Part shown: in pieces, positions 42,494-50,554 of the stretch
Layout: every line of letters starts with the position of its first letter
Numbering within the stretch: position 1 is the stretch's first letter
Assembly: GCA_963630555.1 (NCBI GenBank)
Contig: CAVGND010000002.1
Span: 1 to 64,000 of the forward strand
Direction of reading: 5' to 3'
DNA length: 64,000 nucleotides
From: CAVALG01 sp963630555
Lineage (GTDB): Bacteria; Bacillota; Clostridia; Oscillospirales; Acutalibacteraceae
The notes under the pieces: generated by a model
What the model was told of the DNA's origin: nothing
Databases searched by the model: none
The model's input: the letters and a program-made list of their open reading frames with translations, nothing else
Program-made: the position numbers and the translations under genes

Positions 42494-44938
42494 TTAATCT
42501 CTGTATTCTTCCATTATAAAGGCTTCGTAGACATCGCCGAGTTTAACATCGGCAAATTTTTCAAGGCCTATACCGCACTCATATCCCTGTGCGACCTCTT
42601 TAACATCGTCCTTGAATCTTCTGAGTGAGGCTATCTCGTCTTCGGCAACAACTATTCCGTCACGAACTACGCGTATCTGACACGCTCTTGTTACCTTACC
42701 GCTTGTCACATAGCAGCCTGCAATAGTTCCGACGCCGGATATTTTATAAGTTTCACGGACTTCGGCATTACCGAGAACAGCCTCGCGGAATTTGGGCGCT
42801 AGCATGCCTTTCATTGCGGCGGTAATTTCCTCAATACAGTCATAAATGACCCTGTAAAGTCTTATATCAACACCGTCGCGCTCCGCCGCCGATTTAGCAA
42901 CTGCGTCGGGACGCACATTAAATCCTACGACGATTGCGCCCGAAGTGCTTGCAAGCATAACATCGTTTTCATTTATAGCACCGACCGCACCGTGAATGAC
43001 CTTAACGCAAACCTCGTCATTCGACAGTTTTTGCAGGCTTTCGCGAACCGCCTCAACAGAGCCCTGAACATCAGCCTTAACGATTACATTAAGTTCCTTA
43101 AGGTCGCCCTGTTCAAGCTGACTGAACAGGTTATCAAGCGTAACTTTTGTTGCCACGTTGTACAGTTCGTCTTTTGCTTTTTGCTTTCTCTGCTCAACCA
43201 ACTGGCGTGCAAGCCTTTCATCCGAAACGGCGTCAAATCCGTCGCCTGCCCCGGGGACTTCGTCAAGACCGGTTATCTCAACCGGTACGGACGGGCCCGC
43301 TTCCTTAAGAGTTCTCCCATTTTCGTTGGTCATAACCCTTACACGGCCGACAGATGTTCCCGCAACAATGATATCGCCCGTATGCAGTGTGCCTGACTGA
43401 ACAAGAAGCGTTGAAACGGGGCCCCTGCCCTTATCAAGACGTGCCTCAATAACTACGCCCTTTGCCTTACGGTTCGGGTTGGCTTTAAGTTCCTGCATTT
43501 CCGCAACAAGCAAAATGTTTTTCAGCAAGTCCTCTATACCATCGTGTGTCTTTGCCGAAACGGGAACGCATATAATGTCGCCGCCCCATTCTTCCGGAAC
43601 AAGACCGTGTTCTGTAAGCTGCTGCTTAATACGGTCGGGGTTCGCCTCGGGTTTATCCATTTTATTTATTGCAACGATTATCTGGACTTTGGCCGCTTTT
43701 GCGTGATTTATAGCCTCGATCGTCTGGGGCATAATACCGTCATCAGCCGCAACGACGAGCACCGCTATATCGGTAGCCATCGCGCCGCGCAGACGCATCG
43801 CGGTAAATGCGGCGTGTCCGGGAGTATCAAGAAATGTTATATTATTTCCGTTATGGTTAACACGGTAAGCGCCTATGTGCTGGGTTATGCCTCCTGCCTC
43901 ACCGTCCGTAACGGCGGTGTGGCGGATAGCGTCAAGTATGGAGGTTTTACCGTGGTCAACGTGGCCCATAACAACAACGACCGGATCGCGCGGCAGGAGG
44001 TCTTCCTCTTTATCCTCCGCAACATCCATTATTCTTTCCTCAATAGTTACAACTACAGCGTGTTCAATCTTAGCACCGAGTTCGAGAACAACAAGTTCTG
44101 CCGTATCATAATCTATTGTCTGCGTAACAGTAGCCATCATACCGAGTTTCATAAGGACTTTTATGACCTCTGCCGCGGTCTTTTTAAGCGCTGCGGCAAG
44201 TTCGCCTACCGTTATTTCATCGCCTACCGTAACAGTGATAGGTGTTTTTTTGATTTTTTCAAGCTGAAGTCTGCGAAGTTTATCGGCCTCTGTTTCACGC
44301 TTTACTCCCTGCGGGCGGCGGTAATCATGTGACTTCTGTTTGATTTTCTGCTTTCTTTGAATATTGTCGCGCATAGTTGACGCAGGCGCAATATTTTCAT
44401 ACTTTTCGTTGTATTTATCAAGGTTGACGTTTGAAGTTCTTGTGTCGACCTTTTTAAATTCGGCAGGGCCGCGATGGGGCGCTTCGCCCGGTTTTTTCTC
44501 TTTTTTGGGTCTTGGCGCAAAGGGAGCGCTGTTTGACGGTTTGGGTGTTCCCACTTTTGCCGATTCTGCCGGTTTTGCGCCGCTTTGTTCGGTTTTTCCG
44601 GTTTCTGATGTTTGGCTGTTTTTACCTTCTGCGGCAGCCTGCGCCGCACGCAATTGCTCAAGAATGGCTGCCTGTTCAGCCAGTTTCTTCTCTTTCTCCG
44701 CTTTTCTCTGCGCGGCACGTTCCTCTCGCGCTTTTTCGCCCTCGGCAAAATATTCGTCGAAATTTTCAACACTGTTTTTCTGGGTCATATAATCAAATAT
44801 GACATTAAGTTCTTCTTCACCGAGTGAAGTTTGACTTTTGTAGGTTCCGTCACAGTATTTACTCAGAATTGCCAATATTTCTTTTCCTGTTTTACCGAAA
44901 TCTTTTGCTACTTCGTTAACCTTGTATTTAATCATCAT
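42494..44938 (-). CDS. infB: Translation initiation factor IF-2
   Basis: About 814 residues from the double ATG at 44938/44935, with AAGGAGG nine bases upstream and an 11-base overlap with the ylxQ end; the longer frame to 45016 would lie inside ylxQ. N-terminal IF2_N segment, a Lys/Ala/Glu/Pro-rich linker (~70-215), a second IF2_N, then the GTPase domain with GHVDHGKTS, DTPGHAAF and NKMD, and domains II-IV. Brings initiator tRNA to the 30S subunit. Confidence 0.95.
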   Translation of the reverse strand: MMIKYKVNEVAKDFGKTGKEILAILSKYCDGTYKSQTSLGEEELNVIFDYMTQKNSVENFDEYFAEGEKAREERAAQRKAEKEKKLAEQAAILEQLRAAQAAAEGKNSQTSETGKTEQSGAKPAESAKVGTPKPSNSAPFAPRPKKEKKPGEAPHRGPAEFKKVDTRTSNVNLDKYNEKYENIAPASTMRDNIQRKQKIKQKSHDYRRPQGVKRETEADKLRRLQLEKIKKTPITVTVGDEITVGELAAALKKTAAEVIKVLMKLGMMATVTQTIDYDTAELVVLELGAKIEHAVVVTIEERIMDVAEDKEEDLLPRDPVVVVMGHVDHGKTSILDAIRHTAVTDGEAGGITQHIGAYRVNHNGNNITFLDTPGHAAFTAMRLRGAMATDIAVLVVAADDGIMPQTIEAINHAKAAKVQIIVAINKMDKPEANPDRIKQQLTEHGLVPEEWGGDIICVPVSAKTHDGIEDLLKNILLVAEMQELKANPNRKAKGVVIEARLDKGRGPVSTLLVQSGTLHTGDIIVAGTSVGRVRVMTNENGRTLKEAGPSVPVEITGLDEVPGAGDGFDAVSDERLARQLVEQRKQKAKDELYNVATKVTLDNLFSQLEQGDLKELNVIVKADVQGSVEAVRESLQKLSNDEVCVKVIHGAVGAINENDVMLASTSGAIVVGFNVRPDAVAKSAAERDGVDIRLYRVIYDCIEEITAAMKGMLAPKFREAVLGNAEVRETYKISGVGTIAGCYVTSGKVTRACQIRVVRDGIVVAEDEIASLRRFKDDVKEVAQGYECGIGLEKFADVKLGDVYEAFIMEEYRD

Positions 44939-45260
44939 ATGGCATTTCCTCCTTTTCATTATTTGAGATGTTTTTAAGTACAGCGGATGCAAGTCCGTCA
45001 TCATTAACCGAAACAACGCCCGCCTTTGTTCCTATGGCGCAGGTAATTTCAAACGTGTTCGCCTTTATTCTTACTACCGGAATATCTGCGCCTGCGTGAA
45101 ATTTCAGTTCTTTTTCGGTTTTAGGCGAAATATCGGCGCCGACCACAACAAGCCGAGCCTTATTCTTCTTTAGCGATTCAAGTACCGCCGCGCTGCCCGG
45201 CGACAAAAATCCGGCACGTCTTGCAATTCCGAGTCTTGAAAGTATCGGGTCATTCTTCAC
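44928..45260 (-). CDS. ylxQ: L7Ae/L30e-family RNA-binding protein (YlxQ)
   Basis: 110 residues. L7Ae-type fold: LSRLGIARRAGFLSPGS start, ARLVVVGADIS in the middle. YlxQ-like proteins bind kink-turn RNA and lie between ylxR and infB, as here. The 5' end overlaps the ylxR 3' end by 11 bases. Exact RNA target unknown. Confidence 0.88.
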   Translation of the reverse strand: MKNDPILSRLGIARRAGFLSPGSAAVLESLKKNKARLVVVGADISPKTEKELKFHAGADIPVVRIKANTFEITCAIGTKAGVVSVNDDGLASAVLKNISNNEKEEMPYDD

Positions 45261-45525
45261 TTTCCGACTTCAACTCCGCTTCTATTTTTTCATATACCTC
45301 ATTCGGGATAGCCATACCTAAACCGCGTTCCAATCTGCGGTTTTTGCGTGCTTTTTTAAAACATTCGGGGTCGGCGCACAAATATGCGCCCCTCCCCTGT
45401 GCTTTACCTGTCGTATCAAGTGAAATTACGCCGTCCTTGTTTTTAACAACACGCAAAACCTGTTTTTTATCCTTCATTTCCCCGCACCCGACGCACATAC
45501 GCATCGGAACTTTTTTCGGTTTCAA
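45250..45525 (-). CDS. ylxR: YlxR-family nucleic-acid-binding protein (RnpM)
   Basis: 91 residues. Motifs MRMCVGCGE and GRGAYLCADPECFKKARK are those of the YlxR family. B. subtilis YlxR (RnpM) binds RNase P RNA and modulates its activity. It follows nusA by 46 bases. Confidence 0.92.
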   Translation of the reverse strand: MKPKKVPMRMCVGCGEMKDKKQVLRVVKNKDGVISLDTTGKAQGRGAYLCADPECFKKARKNRRLERGLGMAIPNEVYEKIEAELKSESEE

Positions 45526-45571
45526 GGCATTCCCTCCTCACTCTTTTTACGCAGCCGAAACAACCGTGCGC

Positions 45572-46678
45572 TTACTGTACGGAATCGTCGTCCTCACCGT
45601 AATATCCGCTTTCGGGACGAATATCTATTTTCCAGCCTGTCAGGCGGACGGCAAGACGCACATTCTGCCCTTTATTGCCTATTGCAAGCGAAAGTTGTGA
45701 ATCCGGCACGGTAGCACGGCACGCCTTTTCTTCTTCGTCGGTTATTTCAACCGAAACGACCTTTGCTGGCGACAGCGCTTCCGAAACGAATTCGGCAGGG
45801 TCATCACTGTATTTAACTATATCTATTTTCTCACCGCCGAGTTCGTCGATTATACTGTTAACGCGCGCTCCTCGCTGACCGATACATGCACCGACAGCGT
45901 CAACATCCGAATTTTCCGACCAGACGGCAATTTTTGTTCTTGAGCCTGCCTGGCGCGAAATTGATTTTATTTGAATTGTTCCGTCATATATTTCGGGAAC
46001 TTCCATTTCAAAAAGGCGTTTAACAAATCCGGGGTGTGTGCGCGATATCATAACGCGCGGGCTTCCTTTTTCATTTTCTTTAACGTCAACGATATATATC
46101 CTTATATGATCGCCCTCGCAGATGACCTCGTCCGGAAGTTGTTCGGCTTTCGGAAGAAAGGCAACGGCGTTGCCGATAGAAAGGGTAACATTACCTGTCT
46201 GGGGATCTACCCTTTGAACAATCGCCGTAACAAGTTCGCGGTTATGCTGTTTAAACTCGGCATATGCCTGGCCGCGCTCGGCGTCTATTATTCCCTGGCG
46301 AATAATTTGCTTTGCATTTTGGGCGATTATTCTGCCGAATTTTTTAGACTCAATCGGAATATCGACAAACTCGCCGACTGTCGCATTCGGGTCATATTTG
46401 ACCGCATCGCCGAGCAGTATTTGAGTATTTTCGTCAATTATTTCGTCAACAACTGTTTTTCTTACGTATATTTTAAATACTTTTTCGTCGGGAATTATAT
46501 CACAGAAGACAACATCTTTGCCGCCGTAATCCTTTTTTGCCGCCGTAACGATTGCGGTTTTGATTTTTTCGATAAGGTAACTTTCGGGTATGCCTTTTTC
46601 GGCGCCCAGCGCTTTAAGTGCTCCGAAAAGTTCTTCCAGATCAATCTCGTAACTGTTTTTCTTAACTGCTTTAGCCAT
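45572..46678 (-). CDS. nusA: Transcription termination/antitermination factor NusA
   Basis: 368 residues: N-terminal RNA-polymerase-binding domain, S1 domain (~135-200), then two KH domains with VGACIGQRGARVNSI and SLAIGNKGQNVRLA. The C-terminal acidic repeats of E. coli NusA are absent, as usual in Firmicutes. Modulates pausing and termination. Six bases after rimP. Confidence 0.95.
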   Translation of the reverse strand: MAKAVKKNSYEIDLEELFGALKALGAEKGIPESYLIEKIKTAIVTAAKKDYGGKDVVFCDIIPDEKVFKIYVRKTVVDEIIDENTQILLGDAVKYDPNATVGEFVDIPIESKKFGRIIAQNAKQIIRQGIIDAERGQAYAEFKQHNRELVTAIVQRVDPQTGNVTLSIGNAVAFLPKAEQLPDEVICEGDHIRIYIVDVKENEKGSPRVMISRTHPGFVKRLFEMEVPEIYDGTIQIKSISRQAGSRTKIAVWSENSDVDAVGACIGQRGARVNSIIDELGGEKIDIVKYSDDPAEFVSEALSPAKVVSVEITDEEEKACRATVPDSQLSLAIGNKGQNVRLAVRLTGWKIDIRPESGYYGEDDDSVQ

Positions 46679-46684
46679 TTTCCT

Positions 46685-47146
46685 TTATTCCTCCGTATCT
46701 TTAAGGCGTACCGATGCAATCTCCGCCTTTTCAAATGATATTTGTCCGTCTGCCTGTTCAACGGTAATTCCGCCGTCAAAGCCTGTAAGTTTTCCTATGA
46801 ACTCCCGAACACCGTCGCGCGGACGTATAAGTTTTACGCAGACCGTTTCACCCGTCATCTGTTCAAAATGCTCGGGCTCGGTAAGTTCACGCTCAATTCC
46901 GGGCGAGCATACCTCAAGATAATAAGACTGCTTTATGGGGTCGGCTTCATCTATTATCGGGTCGATAAGGCGCGAAACATCAGTGCAATCGTCAATATTA
47001 ACGCCGCCCTGCTTATCAATGAAGATTCTCAAATACCATGATGAACCTTCTTTAAGAAATTTAACATCCCAAAGTGAGAGTCCGAGCGACTCTACAGGTT
47101 CTTTTATAAGTTCAATAACCTTTGAAACTGCATTTGACCGTGCCAA
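46685..47146 (-). CDS. rimP: Ribosome maturation factor RimP
   Basis: 153 residues from a TTG at 47146, which has GGAGGAG nine bases upstream; the ATG at 47164 overlaps that site and has none of its own. RimP fold with DVKFLKEGSSWYLRIFID and DYTDV-like DDCTDVSR, and YYLEVCSPGIERELTE. Helps assemble the 30S head. First gene of the nusA-infB operon. Confidence 0.92.
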   Translation of the reverse strand: MARSNAVSKVIELIKEPVESLGLSLWDVKFLKEGSSWYLRIFIDKQGGVNIDDCTDVSRLIDPIIDEADPIKQSYYLEVCSPGIERELTEPEHFEQMTGETVCVKLIRPRDGVREFIGKLTGFDGGITVEQADGQISFEKAEIASVRLKDTEE

Positions 47147-47289
47147 TAAGCAACACTCCTCCATATTTATGCCGCAAATTTGCGAGGGCTCCGATTGCCG
47201 TGCATGCGGCGATATTATATTGCCCCGAACAAACCGAAAGAGCAGGTCGCAACCTACTCTCCCTTTATCACATCTTAACTTACCTATAC

Positions 47290-47318
47290 ATTATATAGCC
47301 GCACATTGAAATTGTCAA
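47290..47318 (-). promoter_or_regulatory. Consensus promoter of the rimP-nusA-infB operon
   Basis: Read leftward: TTGACA, 17 bases, TATAAT, a perfect SigA match. The ~140-base leader contains the hairpin GAGTAGGT/ACCTGCTC (47240-47259), which may be used for NusA autoregulation. Confidence 0.85.
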
Positions 47319-47345
47319 GGATTTTTTGGCAACACAAAAAAATAA

Positions 47346-47550
47346 AAGTTGCATATGTCAGATTTTGGGCCGGGCGCGGCGAAAAGTGCGTTTAGGAACA
47401 GGCACACCCGAACCGTATCCCGATACCGACCATGGCTGCAATTTCCCACTTCACCGCCATTTGTTACTGAAAGAATAGCCAAAAAACCGTCAAATCGCAT
47501 GCCTGTTTATGTATTTATGACACAAAATTTAAGAAAATTGAAATTTTTTG
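47346..47550. other. Unassigned 205-bp stretch between divergent promoters
   Basis: The left two thirds are GC-rich and contain small hairpins (for example GTATC/GATAC at ~47419-47430); the right part is AT-rich. ORFs of 60-180 residues cross it on both strands but have no start signals or recognisable content. It could be a decayed gene or an unrecognised RNA. Confidence 0.4.
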
Positions 47551-47579
47551 TTGACAAGAAAATCATAGGGGTGTATAAT
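47551..47579 (+). promoter_or_regulatory. Promoter of the lysine-regulated transporter operon
   Basis: TTGACA (47551-47556), 17 bases, TATAAT (47574-47579); perfect consensus, directly before the riboswitch. Confidence 0.85.
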
Positions 47580-47606
47580 ACCCACAACAAAATTGAATCG
47601 CTTATG

Positions 47607-47750
47607 GATAGAGGCGCGGTGCTTATCAGTACGCGTGTGCGGAAAGCAGGAAATTGCCGCACGCTGAAAGGAAACGCCGCCGAAGCCGCAGTTATTGTTC
47701 CTGGAAATGCTGCTGCTGGGTCGTCGGATAACATCCGGCGGACTGTCACA
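47607..47750 (+). promoter_or_regulatory. Lysine riboswitch (L box) aptamer
   Basis: Successive conserved elements of the L box can be read: AGAGGCGCGGTGC, TTATCAGTA, GGAAAGCAGG, CGCCGAAG-type GCCGCCGAAGCCG, CTGCTGGGTCGTCGGAT, and the closing GGCGGACTGTCAC. Length of ~145 bases is normal. Lysine binding stabilises the aptamer and lets the downstream terminator form, shutting off the transporter genes. Confidence 0.92.
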
Positions 47751-47824
47751 TTTAATATTTGTGAAGCGCTATCGGCACTTACGGTTAAAGTTAAATTATA
47801 CTTTATTTTTACTGTAATACTTTT

Positions 47825-47852
47825 GGATCGCTTGACAAAGCGGTCCTTTTTT
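47825..47852 (+). terminator. Riboswitch expression-platform terminator
   Basis: GGATCGCTT/AAGCGGTCC stem with GACA loop and six T, 45 bases before the substrate-binding protein gene. Confidence 0.9.
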
Positions 47853-47897
47853 GTTAATAAAATTACGGCGGTTAAAACCGCAGAGAGGTAGATTGTT

Positions 47898-48746
47898 ATG
47901 AAAAAGATTTTAGCACTCGCACTTGCGCTTATAATGACATTCGGCTTTGCCGGATGCGGCTCGGCAAGCGGCGACAAAAAAGAAACCAAGTCCGGTGTTG
48001 AAGACGGCGTTCTTACAATTGCTATGGAATGCGCTTACGCACCTTACAACTGGACGCAGTCGGACGACTCAAACGGTGCTGTCCCGATTAAGGATTCAAG
48101 CGATTATGCAAACGGATACGATATTATGATGGCTAAAAAGATATGCGAAGCCAACGGCTGGAAACTTGAAGTTCTTCGCCTTGATTGGGATTCACTTGTC
48201 CCCGCCGTTCAGACCGGTAAGGTTGATGCTGTTATAGCAGGTCAATCAATGACAGAGGAGCGTATGAAGCAGGTTGATTTCGCAGGTCCTTACATTTACG
48301 CAAGTATAGTTTGTATGACTAAAAAGGACAGTAAATACGCAAGTGCAACCAAACTTTCGGATCTTTCGGGTGCAAAATGCACTTCACAACTCGGTACCAT
48401 TTGGTACGATACCTGCCTGCCGCAGATAAAAGGGGCAAAAATCCAAACCGCACAGGAAACCGCCCCCTCGATGCTGATGGCTCTTGAAACAGGTGCGGTT
48501 GACTTCATCTGCACCGATATGCCCACCGCGCAGGGTGCTCTTATCGCTTATGATGATTTAACTATACTCAACCTTGCAGACGATGCTTTCGATGTGGACG
48601 ACGGTGACATCAACATAGGTATTTCGGTTAAAAAAGGCAACACCGTTCTTAAAGACAAAATCAACAGCGTACTTAAAGATATGACTGCCGATGATTTTAA
48701 CGAAATAATGGCGGAAGCCACAAAGATTCAACCGCTTGCCGATTGA
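47898..48746 (+). CDS. Lysine-type ABC transporter substrate-binding lipoprotein
   Basis: 282 residues. Lipoprotein signal ends in GFAGCGS, with C20 as the lipidated residue. A family-3 solute-binding domain follows: MECAYAPYNW, YDIMMAKKI, AVIAGQSMTEERMKQVDF, and LETGAVDFICTD. The lysine riboswitch in its leader identifies lysine as the probable ligand. AGAGAGG precedes the ATG. Confidence 0.93.
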   Translation: MKKILALALALIMTFGFAGCGSASGDKKETKSGVEDGVLTIAMECAYAPYNWTQSDDSNGAVPIKDSSDYANGYDIMMAKKICEANGWKLEVLRLDWDSLVPAVQTGKVDAVIAGQSMTEERMKQVDFAGPYIYASIVCMTKKDSKYASATKLSDLSGAKCTSQLGTIWYDTCLPQIKGAKIQTAQETAPSMLMALETGAVDFICTDMPTAQGALIAYDDLTILNLADDAFDVDDGDINIGISVKKGNTVLKDKINSVLKDMTADDFNEIMAEATKIQPLAD

Positions 48747-48760
48747 TTGATTAATATGTA

Positions 48761-48826
48761 GGTCGGTGGGGATCAACCCCCGACCGATTTATGCGCCGCC
48801 TATCTATTCAACCCGGGCGGCGCATT
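48761..48826 (+). other. Two tandem hairpins between binding protein and permease genes
   Basis: GGTCGG-TGGGG/CCCCC-GACC (48761-48786), then a 9-base perfect stem TGCGCCGCC/GGCGGCGCA (48792-48824) followed by TTT. Probably partial terminators or mRNA-stabilising stems that leave more binding-protein message than permease message. Confidence 0.65.
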
Positions 48827-48849
48827 TCCAAAAGAACGGAGAATACGAT

Positions 48850-49656
48850 ATGAACAAACTTGCCGAACTTTGGGCAGATATAGTTGAATGTTGGGGAGAC
48901 AGTTCTTCGCAATATCTTACCGGCGCTCTCAAAACAATTGAACTTGCCGTTGTTGCAACTGCAATAGGCTGTTTAATAGGTCTTGCCTGTGGAATTATTC
49001 AGACCATTCCCTGCGGCAAAAAGGACAATATATTCAAACGCATTTTACTTGGTATAGTGAAAGCGATTGTGCGGATATATGTTGAGGTTTTCAGGGGCAC
49101 GCCGATGATAATACAGGCGATTTTTATTTTCTATGCACTGCCCTATTTTACCGATGGTGCGGTAAACCTTGAAGTCACATTTGCGGCATATCTGGTCGTT
49201 TCCGTAAATACGGGCGCATATATGGCGGAAACGGTGCGCGGCGGTATAATGTCAATAGATATAGGGCAGACCGAAGGCGCAAAATCCATAGGTATGAACC
49301 ACTTTAAAACCATGCTTTATGTAATCCTGCCGCAGACTATAAAGAACATAATTCCGCAAATCGGCAACAACCTTATTATAAATGTTAAAGACACTTCGGT
49401 TATGTTCGTTATCGGTTATACCGAATTGTTTGCGGCGCACAAGGCTATTGTCGGCGCTACATACAAATACTTCCCGTCCGCTGTTATAACCCTTGTGATT
49501 TATCTTATAATGACGGTTATCTGCTCGCTGCTTTTGAGATTGTGGGAAAAAATGCTTGACGGGCCTGCAAACTTTGATGTTGCAACAAGCGACACATTGG
49601 CTCACACAAGCGGCACATATTCCTTTGTTAAGAAAAAAGAACGGAGGGTAAAATAA
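48850..49656 (+). CDS. Amino-acid ABC transporter permease
   Basis: 268 residues from the ATG at 48850 (GGAG upstream); the frame to 48766 runs through the hairpins. HisM/GlnP-type permease with ~5 spans, the EVFRGTPMIIQ motif and the EAA loop (AETVRGGIMSIDIGQTEGAKSIG). Single permease gene, so the channel is probably a homodimer. Ends on the ATP-binding gene start (TAATG). Confidence 0.93.
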   Translation: MNKLAELWADIVECWGDSSSQYLTGALKTIELAVVATAIGCLIGLACGIIQTIPCGKKDNIFKRILLGIVKAIVRIYVEVFRGTPMIIQAIFIFYALPYFTDGAVNLEVTFAAYLVVSVNTGAYMAETVRGGIMSIDIGQTEGAKSIGMNHFKTMLYVILPQTIKNIIPQIGNNLIINVKDTSVMFVIGYTELFAAHKAIVGATYKYFPSAVITLVIYLIMTVICSLLLRLWEKMLDGPANFDVATSDTLAHTSGTYSFVKKKERRVK

Positions 49657-50396
49657 TGTCGGGAGCAATTTTACAGGTGAACCACCTTTCCAAATCTTTT
49701 GGTAAACATGAGGTTTTGCGCGATATTGACTTTGCGGTGCATAAAGGCGATGTAACAAGTATAATCGGTGCGTCCGGTTCGGGTAAGTCAACGCTTTTGC
49801 GCTGCATAAATCTGCTTGAAACCCCATCGTCGGGCGAAATACTGTACCACGGCGAAAACATCGATACCGTTAAAGGCGGCGCAAGCGCATATCGTTCACA
49901 CGTAGGCATGGTGTTTCAGTCATTTAACCTTTTTAACAATATGACCGCACTTAAAAACTGTATGATTGGTCAAACAAAAGTACTGCACAAATCGAAAACG
50001 GAAGCAAAAGAAGCGGCGCTGCACTATCTTAATAAAGTGGGAATGTCGCCCTATATTAACGCTAAACCGTCACAGTTATCGGGCGGACAAAAGCAGCGTG
50101 TAGCAATCGCCCGTGCGCTTGCGATGCAGCCTGAAGTCCTGCTTTTTGACGAACCGACGAGCGCTCTTGACCCACAAATGGTAGGAGAAGTTTTGGAGGT
50201 AATGCGCAACCTTGCTCACGAGGGACTTACAATGATAGTTGTAACCCACGAAATGGCGTTTGCGCGTGATGTTTCAACAAATGTTGTGTTTATGGCTGAC
50301 GGCGTTATATGTGAAGAAGGTACGCCAACCGATATATTTGAAAATCCGCAAAACCCCAAAACGCAGGAATTTTTAACAAGATTCTTAAATAAGTAA
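49656..50396 (+). CDS. Amino-acid ABC transporter ATP-binding protein
   Basis: 246 residues. Walker A GASGSGKST, Q-loop MVFQSFNLF, signature LSGGQKQR, Walker B LLFDEPTSALD and switch His in VVTHEMAF. GlnQ/HisP class. Last gene of the lysine-regulated operon; terminator 16 bases downstream. Confidence 0.95.
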   Translation: MSGAILQVNHLSKSFGKHEVLRDIDFAVHKGDVTSIIGASGSGKSTLLRCINLLETPSSGEILYHGENIDTVKGGASAYRSHVGMVFQSFNLFNNMTALKNCMIGQTKVLHKSKTEAKEAALHYLNKVGMSPYINAKPSQLSGGQKQRVAIARALAMQPEVLLFDEPTSALDPQMVGEVLEVMRNLAHEGLTMIVVTHEMAFARDVSTNVVFMADGVICEEGTPTDIFENPQNPKTQEFLTRFLNK

Positions 50397-50411
50397 AATC
50401 AAAGTCTTTAA

Positions 50412-50450
50412 AATCGGTGATTCTCTTTTCGGGAATCGCCGATTTTTATT
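50412..50450 (+). terminator. Terminator of the lysine transporter operon
   Basis: AATCGGTGATTCTC pairs with GGGAATCGCCGATT (G-T pairs allowed) and a T-run follows. Confidence 0.88.
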
Positions 50451-50497
50451 ATAGTTATATCCGCCGCCGTAATCCAAACTGTTTATTACAGATAAAA

Positions 50498-50527
50498 CAC
50501 CCGAAAAGTCATAAAACTTTTCGGGTG
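50498..50527 (-). terminator. Terminator of the GldG/GldF-like operon
   Basis: CACCCGAAAAGT/ACTTTTCGGGTG, 12 perfect base pairs with a 6-base loop and TTTT in the leftward direction. Confidence 0.85.
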
Positions 50528-50554
50528 AAAAATAAACTACTATTTTACTTTGGT

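Noticed and set aside
43544..44332. 262-codon plus-strand ORF
   Set aside because: Antisense shadow of infB without a ribosome binding site.
47346..47500. 5S rRNA gene
   Set aside because: Short similarities to ACACCCG and CCCGA exist, but the invariant CCGAAC and GTTAAGC segments of 5S RNA are missing and no other rRNA is adjacent.
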